From Bacteroidales bacterium (lineage in GTDB: Bacteria; Bacteroidota; Bacteroidia; Bacteroidales; P3), in contig JAFROL010000004.1 of the NCBI GenBank assembly GCA_017429685.1, positions 60,727-124,726 of the forward strand: a stretch of DNA of 64,000 bases. The letters are read 5' to 3'. The translations under genes were made by a program, and so were the position numbers. This document shows, piece after piece, positions 25,442-33,812 of the stretch. Each line of letters opens with the position of its first letter. Within the stretch, counting starts at the first letter, position 1. The notes beneath the pieces were generated by a model. The model was not told the origin of the DNA. It was given only the letters and a program-made list of their open reading frames with translations, and searched no databases.

Positions 25442-27118
25442 TCAATGCCATCCGCCACCACCGGAATAGGTGGTGATGCTGACGTTGCTGCCGCCGCTAA
25501 TGGTTGGGTTTTCGTTGAGCATTGCGTTGCAGCGCTCGGTGCCGCCACTGACGGTGACATTGCTTTTGACGACAGGCTGCTGCGCGCCCGACACGATGAG
25601 CCGTTGTCCGCCGCTCGACGGGGTTTTGAAAGCGTATGTGGCATCGCCAACAGCGATGGAATACCACACATTCTTGCTCCACGACGAGGACTGGTAGCAG
25701 CTCTGCGTGAGCTGTGCTCCGCTTTCAAGGCCACCGATGGCTATCAGCGTGCCGCCCTGCACATAAAGCTTGTATCCGCCTTCGGTGTTGGCGTCGAGTG
25801 CCACTTCGGGCGATGAAGCGCCAATGGCATAGACCACGCCACCCTGGATGTAGAGGTTGCCGTTAGCATCGATGCCGTCGTTGCCTGTAGAATAGGCGCA
25901 TACATATCCACCGCTGATGGTCATCGTCGATGCTGAATTGATGGCGTCGTCTGACGACTGGCTGTAGATCTCGCCGCCCGTGACGGTCAGGGTGCTTTTC
26001 GTTTCGATGCCCTCGTGGTTCGATGCCTTGACAATGATTTTGCCACCCGTGACGACGATATTGCCGTCGGACTTTATACCCTTGGCCCCCACACTGTTGT
26101 TGCTGTTTCCGCCGCCGCCGTGCCAGCCACCGCCGCCACCTGACGAGCCAAAGTTCTGGCCCGTGACGGTAATGTCGACGGTCCCGCCGCTGAAATATGC
26201 ATCACCGTCGCAGCTGATGCCTTTGCCGCCACGGCCACTGTTGGTGATGGTCAGCGTTCCATCTTCCATCACGAACAGTTGGTCAGCCTTGACGCCTGCC
26301 GTGCCACTGGTGTCGGTGACCCCGTCTGTGGTGGTCACGACGGTGTTGCCACTGATGGTCATAGTGGTCGTACCACCCTCGAAGCGTACCAGGCTGTCGC
26401 TGCTGAAGCCCTTCTTGCCATCGGCCGAGACGCTGATGTCGAGCGTGCCACCGCTGACAACGATATAGTCCTTGCCGCGCACTCCGTGTCCTGCCGACGA
26501 TGATACCGACACCGTGCCGGACGTGAACTGCACCCAGTCGTCGCTGGTGATGCCAGCCTTGCCCGTGGCCCGGACAGTAAGGCTACCCGTGCCGCTGACC
26601 ACGATCTGTCCTTCGCTGAAGAGGGCAGCCTTCTCATCCTCAGTGCTGGGAGTGAGACTGTAGCTCGAACCGTCGGCAAGGCTGTTGCTTCCGTTGAGCA
26701 CCAGGTCGACACGCTTGCCTTTGTTCGGGGCGTCCGCAGTGCCCTGCACATTGATGGCGGCGCCGCGGGTGTTGGTTATACTGGCGCCATTGAGCGTGAT
26801 GCTTTGCTTGCGACCGCTGTATATCTTGAGGAAACCGTCGCTGGTAGAGCCGCTGACGTTGTAAGCCACCTTAGCGGCAATGCTGTTGACGATGGTGACG
26901 TCGTTGCCGCTGACCGTGGCAGTGATGCCATCGACGGTGCCACTGACCGATGCACTGCCGCTTGGCGAGAAGACGACCATCAGCGTATAGTCGCCAGTGG
27001 TGTCGATCACGTCGACATCAGTGTCTTCCTCGACTGCGTCAACCACCGTAATTTCATCCTTTTTGCACCCTGTCAAAACGAGCAAGAATGCGGCAAACAA
27101 TAGCGTGTGTAGTTTCAT
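25442..27118 (-). CDS. DUF4353 carbohydrate-binding-like lipoprotein
   Basis: 558 residues from the ATG that gives lipobox LTGC (Cys18); an upstream start at 27178 would bury the signal. The body is a long beta-helix of repeating turns such as IVVSGTGSLTVRATG, YIVVSGGTLDISVS and NIVVTGGKIIVKASN. It has a Gly/His-rich insertion (about 331-350, GGGGWHGGGGNSN) echoed at the C-terminus (GGGGWH). This is the DUF4353 type often found beside VTC/DUF4956 genes. It completes the five-gene minus-strand cluster. Confidence 0.85.
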   Translation of the reverse strand: MKLHTLLFAAFLLVLTGCKKDEITVVDAVEEDTDVDVIDTTGDYTLMVVFSPSGSASVSGTVDGITATVSGNDVTIVNSIAAKVAYNVSGSTSDGFLKIYSGRKQSITLNGASITNTRGAAINVQGTADAPNKGKRVDLVLNGSNSLADGSSYSLTPSTEDEKAALFSEGQIVVSGTGSLTVRATGKAGITSDDWVQFTSGTVSVSSSAGHGVRGKDYIVVSGGTLDISVSADGKKGFSSDSLVRFEGGTTTMTISGNTVVTTTDGVTDTSGTAGVKADQLFVMEDGTLTITNSGRGGKGISCDGDAYFSGGTVDITVTGQNFGSSGGGGGWHGGGGNSNNSVGAKGIKSDGNIVVTGGKIIVKASNHEGIETKSTLTVTGGEIYSQSSDDAINSASTMTISGGYVCAYSTGNDGIDANGNLYIQGGVVYAIGASSPEVALDANTEGGYKLYVQGGTLIAIGGLESGAQLTQSCYQSSSWSKNVWYSIAVGDATYAFKTPSSGGQRLIVSGAQQPVVKSNVTVSGGTERCNAMLNENPTISGGSNVSITTYSGGGGWH

Positions 27119-27214
27119 AAGATAAATCATTTTTAATTTAGTACCATAAAATGCGAGAACTTGCACAAAGAAACGCAAAATACAATAAAAACAAACTTAC
27201 AGCATATCAACACC

Positions 27215-27514
27215 TCACATCGCCTCAATCAGAAAACTGACTGGTCGGAAGCCGTCGTTGCAGCTGATAAAGGCGCTGTCGGGATTTTTCATCCAGCCGT
27301 CGTAGAAGTTGCCGCGACCGGCAGCCAGCTCCTCGACAAACCACCGCATCGACTCCCAAGCACTGTCGCACATCCCGTCGGGCTTGTCGCCACCACGAGC
27401 GATCCACTGCTGCCCCTCGACAACGTCGCAGGCGTGCTGGATAGGATTCTCGTATCGGGCTTGCAAGTCCTTGTAGTCGGCCTTGCGTATGGCAGTTATT
27501 CTTACATCTTTCAT
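27215..27514 (-). CDS. TIGR04076 family small protein
   Basis: 99 residues. The pattern (VRITAIRKADYKDL, then C and a Trp-rich segment DGMCDSAWESMRWFVEELAAG, then DGFRPVSFLI at the end) matches the TIGR04076 family of unknown function. The start at 27514 (MKDVRIT) fits the family better than a start five codons upstream. No motif indicates catalysis. Confidence 0.78.
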   Translation of the reverse strand: MKDVRITAIRKADYKDLQARYENPIQHACDVVEGQQWIARGGDKPDGMCDSAWESMRWFVEELAAGRGNFYDGWMKNPDSAFISCNDGFRPVSFLIEAM

Positions 27515-27548
27515 ACCGTCGTAACGCATTTCGGCTCCGATTATTGCA

Positions 27549-27740
27549 TCAGTCGTCGACTTTTATTTCGGGCAGTTTCGGGCACTTGTCGCCACAATGG
27601 CACTCCTTGCCGCCCGTCTTCGGACATCCGCTGCAACCGCAGCTGCATCCACCACCTTTGCCTCGCACAGTCCGCACCACCCACCGCACGACGAAAGCCA
27701 GGGTAAGGACAAGGATAATTATAACAACTATTGTTTGCAT
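27549..27740 (-). CDS. FeoB-associated Cys-rich membrane protein
   Basis: 63 residues: one membrane helix (about 4-23) then a cytoplasmic Cys-rich tail, CSCGCSGCPKTGGKECHCGDKC, as in the FeoB-associated small proteins. It likely assists ferrous iron transfer by FeoB, whose gene lies upstream on the same strand beyond the GxxExxY gene. The ATG at 27740 is preferred to the GTG three bases upstream. Confidence 0.88.
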   Translation of the reverse strand: MQTIVVIIILVLTLAFVVRWVVRTVRGKGGGCSCGCSGCPKTGGKECHCGDKCPKLPEIKVDD

Positions 27741-27770
27741 CACACCACGTCGAATTTTTCTTTACGATTA

Positions 27771-27952
27771 TTACTTCACCGAATTAATCAAATTTTACGA
27801 ATCTTTTTCTTATTTTTCAACAACTGGTAGTTGTTGCGAATTTAAACGAATAACTGACAGATTACTTCACCGAATTAATCGAATTTTACGAATCTTTTTC
27901 TTATTTTTCAACAACTGGTAGTTGTTGCGAATTTAAACGAATAACTGACAGA
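27771..27952. repeat. 91-bp tandem duplication with internal hairpin
   Basis: Two copies (27771-27861 and 27862-27952) differing at about one base. Each contains the 8-bp inverted repeat CAACAACT-GGT-AGTTGTTG. The second copy ends at the stop codon of the GxxExxY gene. Confidence 0.92.
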
Positions 27953-28351
27953 CTACGACTGGACTTCCCAATTCCGCTTTTTCAAAATGCGGTCATATTC
28001 TAACGACTGGCAACCAAAATTGACAAGCAATCCTAACTCGAATCCACTTGCCTTAAGGTAGTTATATACCTGCGAACGAAACTCATCCAACCGTGGTATC
28101 GCCTTAATTTCGACGATAACCTTGTCAAAACATACGAAATCTGCCCTGAACGTTTTATTGAGTTTTTCTCCCTTGTATATCACCGGCAAAGACACCTCTC
28201 TCTCGAACGGAATTTGTCTCAGCCTGAATTCATACTCCAAAGCCTCTTGGTACACCGGCTCCGTAAAACCGCACCCCAATTCATTATGGACATCCATCGC
28301 AGCACCTATTATCCTATACGACTCGTCTTTATAAATTATCTTATCACTCAT
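27953..28351 (-). CDS. GxxExxY family protein
   Basis: 132 residues. The naming motif is GCGFTEPVY (G-x-x-E-x-x-Y). A nuclease-like core follows with [32 protein letters not shown], which resembles a PD-(D/E)xK arrangement (Asp, then E-x-K). The family is widespread in Bacteroidota and its function is unproven; I infer a small nuclease-fold protein. The gene is bracketed by a 91-bp duplication and by a 33-bp tandem array, both AT-rich, and interrupts the feo locus. Confidence 0.88.
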   Translation of the reverse strand: MSDKIIYKDESYRIIGAAMDVHNELGCGFTEPVYQEALEYEFRLRQIPFEREVSLPVIYKGEKLNKTFRADFVCFDKVIVEIKAIPRLDEFRSQVYNYLKASGFELGLLVNFGCQSLEYDRILKKRNWEVQS

Positions 28352-28374
28352 ATTCGTTTTAATTCGTAATGGTT

Positions 28375-28473
28375 TTAATTCGTAGAGATACCATCTCTTA
28401 ATTCGTTTTAATTCGTAGAGATATCATCTCTTAATTCGTTTTAATTCGTAGAGATATCATCTCTTAATTCGTT
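28375..28473. repeat. 33-bp tandem array with palindromic core
   Basis: Three copies, period 33 bp, each with the near-palindrome AGAGATATCATCTCT joined by TTAATTCGTTTTAATTCGT. Further degenerate AATTCGTT units flank it. There are no unique spacers. Confidence 0.88.
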
Positions 28474-28519
28474 TATTTCGTTTAATTCGGTGACAAAAAA
28501 TATTTCGATGACAAAAATT

Positions 28520-30952
28520 TTAGATAATTAGCGAGCCGATTTGGAAGAGTAGCGTCGACGCAATCCACGCGAGTCCGATGGTGTAGGCCATAGTGAAGAA
28601 GGCCCAGCGCCAGCGGCCGCTCTCGTTCTTGATGGCTATGACGGTCGAGAGGCAGGGCATATAGAGCAGTATGAAGAGCAGCATCGACGCTGCCGAAAGG
28701 GGCGTCATATTCTGCTGTATCAACTGCGAGATGCGGCTGCCGTTGGCCTCGTCCTCGAAGTCCTCGAGGGCATCGGCCTCCTCGCTACTGGTGGCGTAGA
28801 CCACGGTCATCGTACTGGCTACCACCTCTTTGGCAAAGACGCCGCTAAGCAGCGACACGCTCTGCTTCCAGTCGAATCCGCAGGGCACCATCGCTGGCTC
28901 GATGGCCTTGCCGATTTTGGCCATATAAGAGTTCTCGGTCTGCAGCTTGCGGTCGTCATTGGTGGGGAAATAGCTGAGCGCCCAGACTATGATGCTGGCC
29001 GCCAAGATGATGGTTCCCATCTTCTTGAGGTACTCCTTGCCTTTCTCCCACGTGTGGCGCAGCACGGCCTTGGCGGTGGGCATACGGTAGGGCGGCAGCT
29101 CCATAACGAACGGCAGGCTGTCGCCTTTGACCACAAAGCGGCTGAAAAGCTTGGCCATCAGCACAGCCATAATCATTCCCAGCAGGTAGAGACCCGTGAG
29201 AACCAGCGCGGCATACTTGCTGAAGAAAGCCGACACAAGAATCACATATACAGGTATTCGCGCCGAGCAGCTCATCATCGGGATGACCAGCATCGTCAGC
29301 AGGCGACTCTTGCGGTCCTCGATGGTGCGCGTGGCCATAATGGCCGGCACGTTGCAGCCAAAGCCCATAATCATCGGGATGAAGCTCTTGCCGTGCAGCC
29401 CCATCTTGTGCATCAGCTTGTCCATAATGAACGCTGCGCGGGCCATATAGCCACTGTCCTCCATAAACGAGATAAACAGATACAGAATCAATATGTTAGG
29501 CAAGAAAACAATAACACTGCCCACGCCGGCGATGATGCCGTCGGCCAGCAGCGAGCGCAGCGGTCCCTCGGCCATATTGTCGGTCACCAGGCCGCCCAGC
29601 CAGCCGAAGAGGGCGTCGATCCAGTCCATCGGGTAGGCACCGAGGGCGAAGGTGCAGTAGAAGGTGATGAACATAAAGATGAGGAACACCGGATAGCCCA
29701 GCCAGCGGTGCGTGACGATGGCGTCGATGCGGTCGGTAAGGTGGTGCAGCGTGCTCTTTTCATTGCGGGCATAGCATTCGGCCAAAGCACCGCGCACAAA
29801 GGCATATTTGGCATCGGTGATGGCACTCTCGATGTCCTGATGCTCAGTTTCGACATCCACCTTGTGGCCGCTTGCGCCGTCGGTCTCGACCAGGCGGCGT
29901 CCGCTGCCCTTCCTGAACTCCTCGCCAATCCGGTCGCGCATCTGCAGCACGCTGCCGTCGGGGTCGCGCTCGGCGGCATACTGCTCCAGCTGCTTGTCGT
30001 TCTCCAAAAGCTTGATTGCCAGAAAGCGCGTCGACAGCGAATCGCTGAAGCCGTGCTCGTACAGTTCAGTGCGGAGCTGTTTGATGCAGCGCTCCAGCTC
30101 CCGGCCGTGGTTGACGTGGATGTGACGCGTTTTGCTGTCGCGCCCCTCGAATACCTCTATTATCTTGTCAAACAGGTTGTCAATGCCGTCGCCGCTGCGT
30201 CCTGTGGTGGGAACAATGGGCATACCCAGCAGGGTCGACAGCTGGTCGATGTCCAGCCGGTCGCCGCTTTTCTGCAGTTCGTCGTACATATTGAGGGCCA
30301 TCACCATCGTGATGTCCATATCGATAAGCTGGGTAGTGAGGTACAGGTTACGCTCCAAATTGCTGCCGTCCACGACGTTGAGAATTATGTCGGGACTTTT
30401 CTCGATGATGTGCTTCCTCACATAGAGCTCCTCAGGCGAATAGGCGCTGAGCGAATAGGTGCCCGGCAGGTCGACCAGGTTGAACGTGTATCCGCCGTGC
30501 TCGAAGGTTCCCACCTTCTCGTCGACCGTCACGCCGCTGTAGTTGCCCACCCGCTCGTGGGCGTGGGCAGCGATATTGAAGATGCTGGTCTTACCGCAGT
30601 TAGGGTTGCCCACCAGAGCCACATTTATCGTATGCGAACGTTCGGCGGCGATGTGCTGCATCGCCGTGTTGCCTTCGACCTCGATGCCACGGTAGTCGTC
30701 GTGGTTCACAATCTCGCGCTCGGCCTCTTCCTCACTCACTATTTCCACCTTTTCGGCATCGCTGCGGCGCAGCGACACCTCGAAGTTCATTATGCGGTAC
30801 TTTATAGGGTCGTTCAGCGGCGCGTTGAGGATAGCCTCGACGGTCACCCCGTTGATGAAACCCATCTCGATGATGCGCTTGCGGAAGGCGCCGTGGCCCG
30901 CCACGCGAACCACCACACCACGCATACCCGTCTGTAGTTCAGATAGTAACAT
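28520..30952 (-). CDS. feoB: Ferrous iron transporter FeoAB fusion
   Basis: 810 residues. A FeoA SH3-like domain (about 1-72, LQTGMRGVVVRVAGHG) is fused to FeoB. The cytoplasmic G-protein has G1 GNPNCGKTS (115-123), then VDLPGTYSLSAYSPEE (G3), a G4-equivalent NMYDEL, and NFeoB helices. The transmembrane part holds about 8-10 helices, including the conserved GFGCNVPAI and MSCSARIPVY. The start at 30952 gives a normal FeoA N-terminus. Imports Fe2+ across the inner membrane. A TATCTTTG box lies just upstream. Confidence 0.95.
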   Translation of the reverse strand: MLLSELQTGMRGVVVRVAGHGAFRKRIIEMGFINGVTVEAILNAPLNDPIKYRIMNFEVSLRRSDAEKVEIVSEEEAEREIVNHDDYRGIEVEGNTAMQHIAAERSHTINVALVGNPNCGKTSIFNIAAHAHERVGNYSGVTVDEKVGTFEHGGYTFNLVDLPGTYSLSAYSPEELYVRKHIIEKSPDIILNVVDGSNLERNLYLTTQLIDMDITMVMALNMYDELQKSGDRLDIDQLSTLLGMPIVPTTGRSGDGIDNLFDKIIEVFEGRDSKTRHIHVNHGRELERCIKQLRTELYEHGFSDSLSTRFLAIKLLENDKQLEQYAAERDPDGSVLQMRDRIGEEFRKGSGRRLVETDGASGHKVDVETEHQDIESAITDAKYAFVRGALAECYARNEKSTLHHLTDRIDAIVTHRWLGYPVFLIFMFITFYCTFALGAYPMDWIDALFGWLGGLVTDNMAEGPLRSLLADGIIAGVGSVIVFLPNILILYLFISFMEDSGYMARAAFIMDKLMHKMGLHGKSFIPMIMGFGCNVPAIMATRTIEDRKSRLLTMLVIPMMSCSARIPVYVILVSAFFSKYAALVLTGLYLLGMIMAVLMAKLFSRFVVKGDSLPFVMELPPYRMPTAKAVLRHTWEKGKEYLKKMGTIILAASIIVWALSYFPTNDDRKLQTENSYMAKIGKAIEPAMVPCGFDWKQSVSLLSGVFAKEVVASTMTVVYATSSEEADALEDFEDEANGSRISQLIQQNMTPLSAASMLLFILLYMPCLSTVIAIKNESGRWRWAFFTMAYTIGLAWIASTLLFQIGSLII

Positions 30953-30979
30953 TAGTATACATATTTTTAATTCAAAATG

Positions 30980-30987
30980 CAAAGATA
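30980..30987 (-). promoter_or_regulatory. -7 box of feoAB
   Basis: TATCTTTG on the minus strand, 28 bp before the feoAB start. The expected -33 TTTG is not well conserved. No Fur or iron box was recognisable. Confidence 0.55.
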
Positions 30988-31082
30988 CTCACATCCTTCC
31001 ACCCGCGAAATACCTAAAAGTAGTGATTTTTACCATTTGACATTGAAACCGAACTGTTTCTTTTAGCCGGAAATGCTACATC

Positions 31083-31106
31083 TCGCAGGCGAGGCGCCTG
31101 CGTACC
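31083..31106 (-). repeat. Dispersed 24-bp palindromic repeat, copy 1
   Basis: Contains CGCAGGCG-AGG-CGCCTGCG, an 8-bp stem with a 3-base loop. The same 24 bp occur in the opposite orientation at 57476-57499. REP-like in size and structure. Confidence 0.85.
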
Positions 31107-31420
31107 ATCGACATCGTCAATCCGATGTCGGGAAAGGTACCTGTAGAGCACTCCAAAACAAGGCCAAAAATTGACCAAAATCGTATCAGAGTTTTCTCAT
31201 CTTCTACTGAGGTAAAAGTTGGTAAAAATTTGGTAAGAACTTGGGTAGAATTTGGTAAGAAGATGGTACCTGGAAAACAAGGGGTTACGAAAGGGCATTT
31301 TTTGCCCTTTTTTGGGCCTTTCGGAGGGCGTTTTTTGGAGTCTTTTTTGGGGTGTTTTTCGAGGTCGAGTTTTCTGGCAAATTTAACATTCCAAGAAAAC
31401 GAAGAACCGAAAACAGAGAA

Positions 31421-31462
31421 CGGAGAGCGGAAAGCGGAAAGCGGAGAGCGGAAAGCGGAAAG
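31421..31462 (+). repeat. 7-bp tandem array, non-coding
   Basis: Six units of CGGAAAG/CGGAGAG, similar in unit length and GA-richness to the array inside ribD (8588-8622). Confidence 0.85.
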
Positions 31463-31633
31463 CGATTTTATAGGTGAAATTATTAAAAAAACGGGTTGCG
31501 GACAGCCGGATTGAGGGTTGGCGAGTACGGAAACGAGCATTTGGAAAAGAACGGACAAGATTGTTTTTCAATAAGATATAAGGGAATACGAAATGTTTTT
31601 TTACAAAATATCTCATAATCAAAATTTTCTTTG

Positions 31634-31641
31634 TATTTTTG
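31634..31641 (+). promoter_or_regulatory. -7 box of the rimP-nusA-infB operon
   Basis: TATTTTTG matches TAnnTTTG, 88 bp before rimP. The -33 element is not clear. Confidence 0.6.
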
Positions 31642-31659
31642 CAGCGGATTTTGTGAGAT

Positions 31660-31679
31660 CAGGGGGCGCAAGTCCCCTG
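31660..31679 (+). promoter_or_regulatory. Leader hairpin upstream of rimP
   Basis: CAGGGG pairs with CCCCTG around an 8-base loop and is followed by TTTTATT, within the transcribed leader between the -7 box and the rimP start. It may act as an attenuator of the rimP-nusA-infB operon; NusA itself would be a natural regulator. Confidence 0.55.
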
Positions 31680-31728
31680 TTTTATTAGACATAATCCAGC
31701 AATATGAAGTAACAAAAAACAGAAGACT

Positions 31729-32169
31729 ATGATAGACAAAATGCACGTGCTGAACGTAATAGACGAGGCGCTGGCCGGCAGCGACAAGTTCTTGGTAGAC
31801 CTGAAGATTTCGACCGACAACCGCATCAATGTGGCCATCGACGGCGACAACGGCATAACGATCGACGACTGCATCGAGCTGAGCCGCACCATCGAAAACA
31901 GCCTGGACCGCGACGAGGAGGATTTTGAACTCAACGTGGCGTCGGCCGGACTGGACTCGCCGCTGAGGCTGAAACGCCAGTACCGCAAGAATATAGGCCG
32001 GGATCTGGCGGTGACGACCTTCGACGGCGAAAGCGTCACGGGTCGCCTGACCGAGGCCGACGAGGATCACATTGTGGTCTGCCCTGCCGGCAGCCGCAAG
32101 GCTCCGGCCGAGCCTGTAAGCATAGCCTATGGCGACATAAAGACAGCCAAAGTGGTAATACATTTCTAA
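31729..32169 (+). CDS. rimP: Ribosome maturation factor RimP
   Basis: 146 residues. The N-terminal alpha/beta domain contains ITIDDCIELSRTIENSLDRD and LNVASAGLDSPLR, the family signature. A C-terminal SH3-like domain follows (about 85-146, FDGESVTGRLTEADEDHIVV). It assists 30S subunit assembly. First gene of the conserved rimP-nusA-infB operon. Confidence 0.93.
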   Translation: MIDKMHVLNVIDEALAGSDKFLVDLKISTDNRINVAIDGDNGITIDDCIELSRTIENSLDRDEEDFELNVASAGLDSPLRLKRQYRKNIGRDLAVTTFDGESVTGRLTEADEDHIVVCPAGSRKAPAEPVSIAYGDIKTAKVVIHF

Positions 32170-32290
32170 AGCATCGCGGCTGCGCCGGCACAACAACCGC
32201 CGACAAGGCCGTATGCGTACCATTACGAACCGCTTGCGGCAACGCCGGCGGGACAAATACGAAACGAAAATCAAATTATTCTAAAATACA

Positions 32291-33712
32291 ATGAAGACGT
32301 CAGGACTTATCGATTCCTTTTCGGAATTCAAAGACTTTAAGAACATCGACCGCGAGACGCTGATGCACATACTTGAAGAGGTGTTCCGCACCGCACTGGC
32401 CAAGAAGTATGGCACCGACGACAATTTCGACATCATCGTCAACATCGACAAGGGCGACCTGGAAATCTACCGCAACCGCCTTATCGTCGAGGACGGCCAG
32501 CTGACCGACAGCAAGCGCGAAATCGAATACTCGGAGGCCATCAAGATCGAGTCGGACTTCGAGGTTGGCGAGGACCTTTCGGAGCCTGTGCCGCTGACCG
32601 AGTTCGGCCGCCGCGAAATTCTGGCCATCCACCAGAACCTGGTGGGCAAGATACAGGACTACGAGAAATCGCTTATCTTCCAGAAATACAAGGATAAAGT
32701 GGGCGAAATCGTCATCGGCGAGGTCTATCAGCCGTGGAACAAGGAAATACTGGTGCTCGACGAAGAGAAAATTGAGCTTGTGCTCCCCAAGAGCGAACAG
32801 ATTCCTTCCGACCGTTTCCGCAAAGGCGACACAGTACGCGCCATCGTGCTTAAGGTTGAGCTGAAGAACAACAACCCCGTAATCATCCTCTCGCGCACGT
32901 CGCCCATTTTCCTGGAGCGTCTGCTCGAGGCCGAAGTGCCTGAAATCTACGACGGACTGATTACCATCCGCAACATCGTGCGTGTGCCTGGCGAACGCGC
33001 CAAGGTGGCCGTCGAATCGTACGACGACCGCATCGACCCCGTGGGCTCGTGCGTCGGTATGAAAGGCAACCGCATCCACGGCATAGTCCGCGAACTGAAG
33101 AACGAGAACATCGACGTGATCAACTACTCGAACCGTCCGGAGCTTATGATACGCCGCTCGCTGAGTCCCGCCGAAATCACCAAAATCACCCTGAACGAAG
33201 AGACCAAAACCGCCGAGGTGTTTATGGAGCCCGACCAGGTGTCGCTGGCCATCGGCAAAGGCGGCCACAACATCAAGCTGGCCAGCAAACTGTGCGGCTA
33301 CGAAATCGAGATTTACCGCAACACTGACGAAGACCTCGACGATGTGGATCTGAAGACCCTCAAGGGCGACATCGACGACTGGGTCATCGACGAACTTATC
33401 AAGATTGGATGCGACACAGCCAAGAATGTGCTGGCCCTGTCGAAAGAAGAGCTCATCAACCGCACCGACCTTGAGGAAGAGACTATCGACCAGGTGCTTG
33501 AGACCCTGAAGAGCCTCTTCGACGTCGACCTTAAAGAGTTTAACGACGAAATCGACCAGAACGTCATCGATACCCTTATCAACATAGGATGCGACACCGC
33601 CAAAAGTGTGCTCGCCATCAAGAAAGAGGACCTGATGCGCCGCAGCGGCCTCGACGAAGCCACCATCGATCACGTAATCAACGTGCTCAAAGCCGAATTT
33701 GAAGAAGAGTAG
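32291..33712 (+). CDS. nusA: Transcription termination/antitermination factor NusA
   Basis: 473 residues: N-terminal RNA-polymerase-binding domain (about 1-125), S1 domain (about 130-200), KH1/KH2 (about 205-345) including GSCVGMKGNRIHGIVRELKNENIDVI and SLAIGKGGHNIKLASKL. Two tandem C-terminal helical repeats (about 361-408 and 418-470) share DELIKIGCDTAKNVLALSKE / DTLINIGCDTAKSVLAIKKE. The duplicated helical tail resembles the acidic-repeat domains of E. coli NusA. It modulates pausing, termination and antitermination. Confidence 0.96.
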   Translation: MKTSGLIDSFSEFKDFKNIDRETLMHILEEVFRTALAKKYGTDDNFDIIVNIDKGDLEIYRNRLIVEDGQLTDSKREIEYSEAIKIESDFEVGEDLSEPVPLTEFGRREILAIHQNLVGKIQDYEKSLIFQKYKDKVGEIVIGEVYQPWNKEILVLDEEKIELVLPKSEQIPSDRFRKGDTVRAIVLKVELKNNNPVIILSRTSPIFLERLLEAEVPEIYDGLITIRNIVRVPGERAKVAVESYDDRIDPVGSCVGMKGNRIHGIVRELKNENIDVINYSNRPELMIRRSLSPAEITKITLNEETKTAEVFMEPDQVSLAIGKGGHNIKLASKLCGYEIEIYRNTDEDLDDVDLKTLKGDIDDWVIDELIKIGCDTAKNVLALSKEELINRTDLEEETIDQVLETLKSLFDVDLKEFNDEIDQNVIDTLINIGCDTAKSVLAIKKEDLMRRSGLDEATIDHVINVLKAEFEEE

Positions 33713-33812
33713 GCGCCCCCGTAACTGCCGCACCGCACCACGCCGCGGCCAACAAGAAACAGCGCCAGCAATAAAACAATTTTGTCCAACAAAATAAAGA
33801 AGGAGGAGTGTT

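Larger units (their letters stand above)
30988..31633. other. Long non-coding interval between feoAB and rimP
   Basis: About 650 bp with frames open on both strands but no protein-like sequence. It contains the 24-bp dispersed palindrome (31083-31106), degenerate 12-bp units around TTGGTAAGAA (about 31208-31262), T-rich hairpin-like stretches (31300-31360) and the 7-bp array (31421-31462). Confidence 0.6.

Noticed and set aside
28375-28473. CRISPR array
   Set aside because: Three 33-bp units directly abut without unique spacers, and no cas genes are nearby. The 8-bp arrays were rejected for the same reason.
29054-30937. 627-residue frame antisense to feoAB
   Set aside because: Shadow frame; the opposite strand is an intact FeoAB with all motifs.
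31125-31514. 129-residue frame in the feoAB-rimP gap
   Set aside because: Its content is tandem repeats and homopolymer-rich sequence with no plausible start context.
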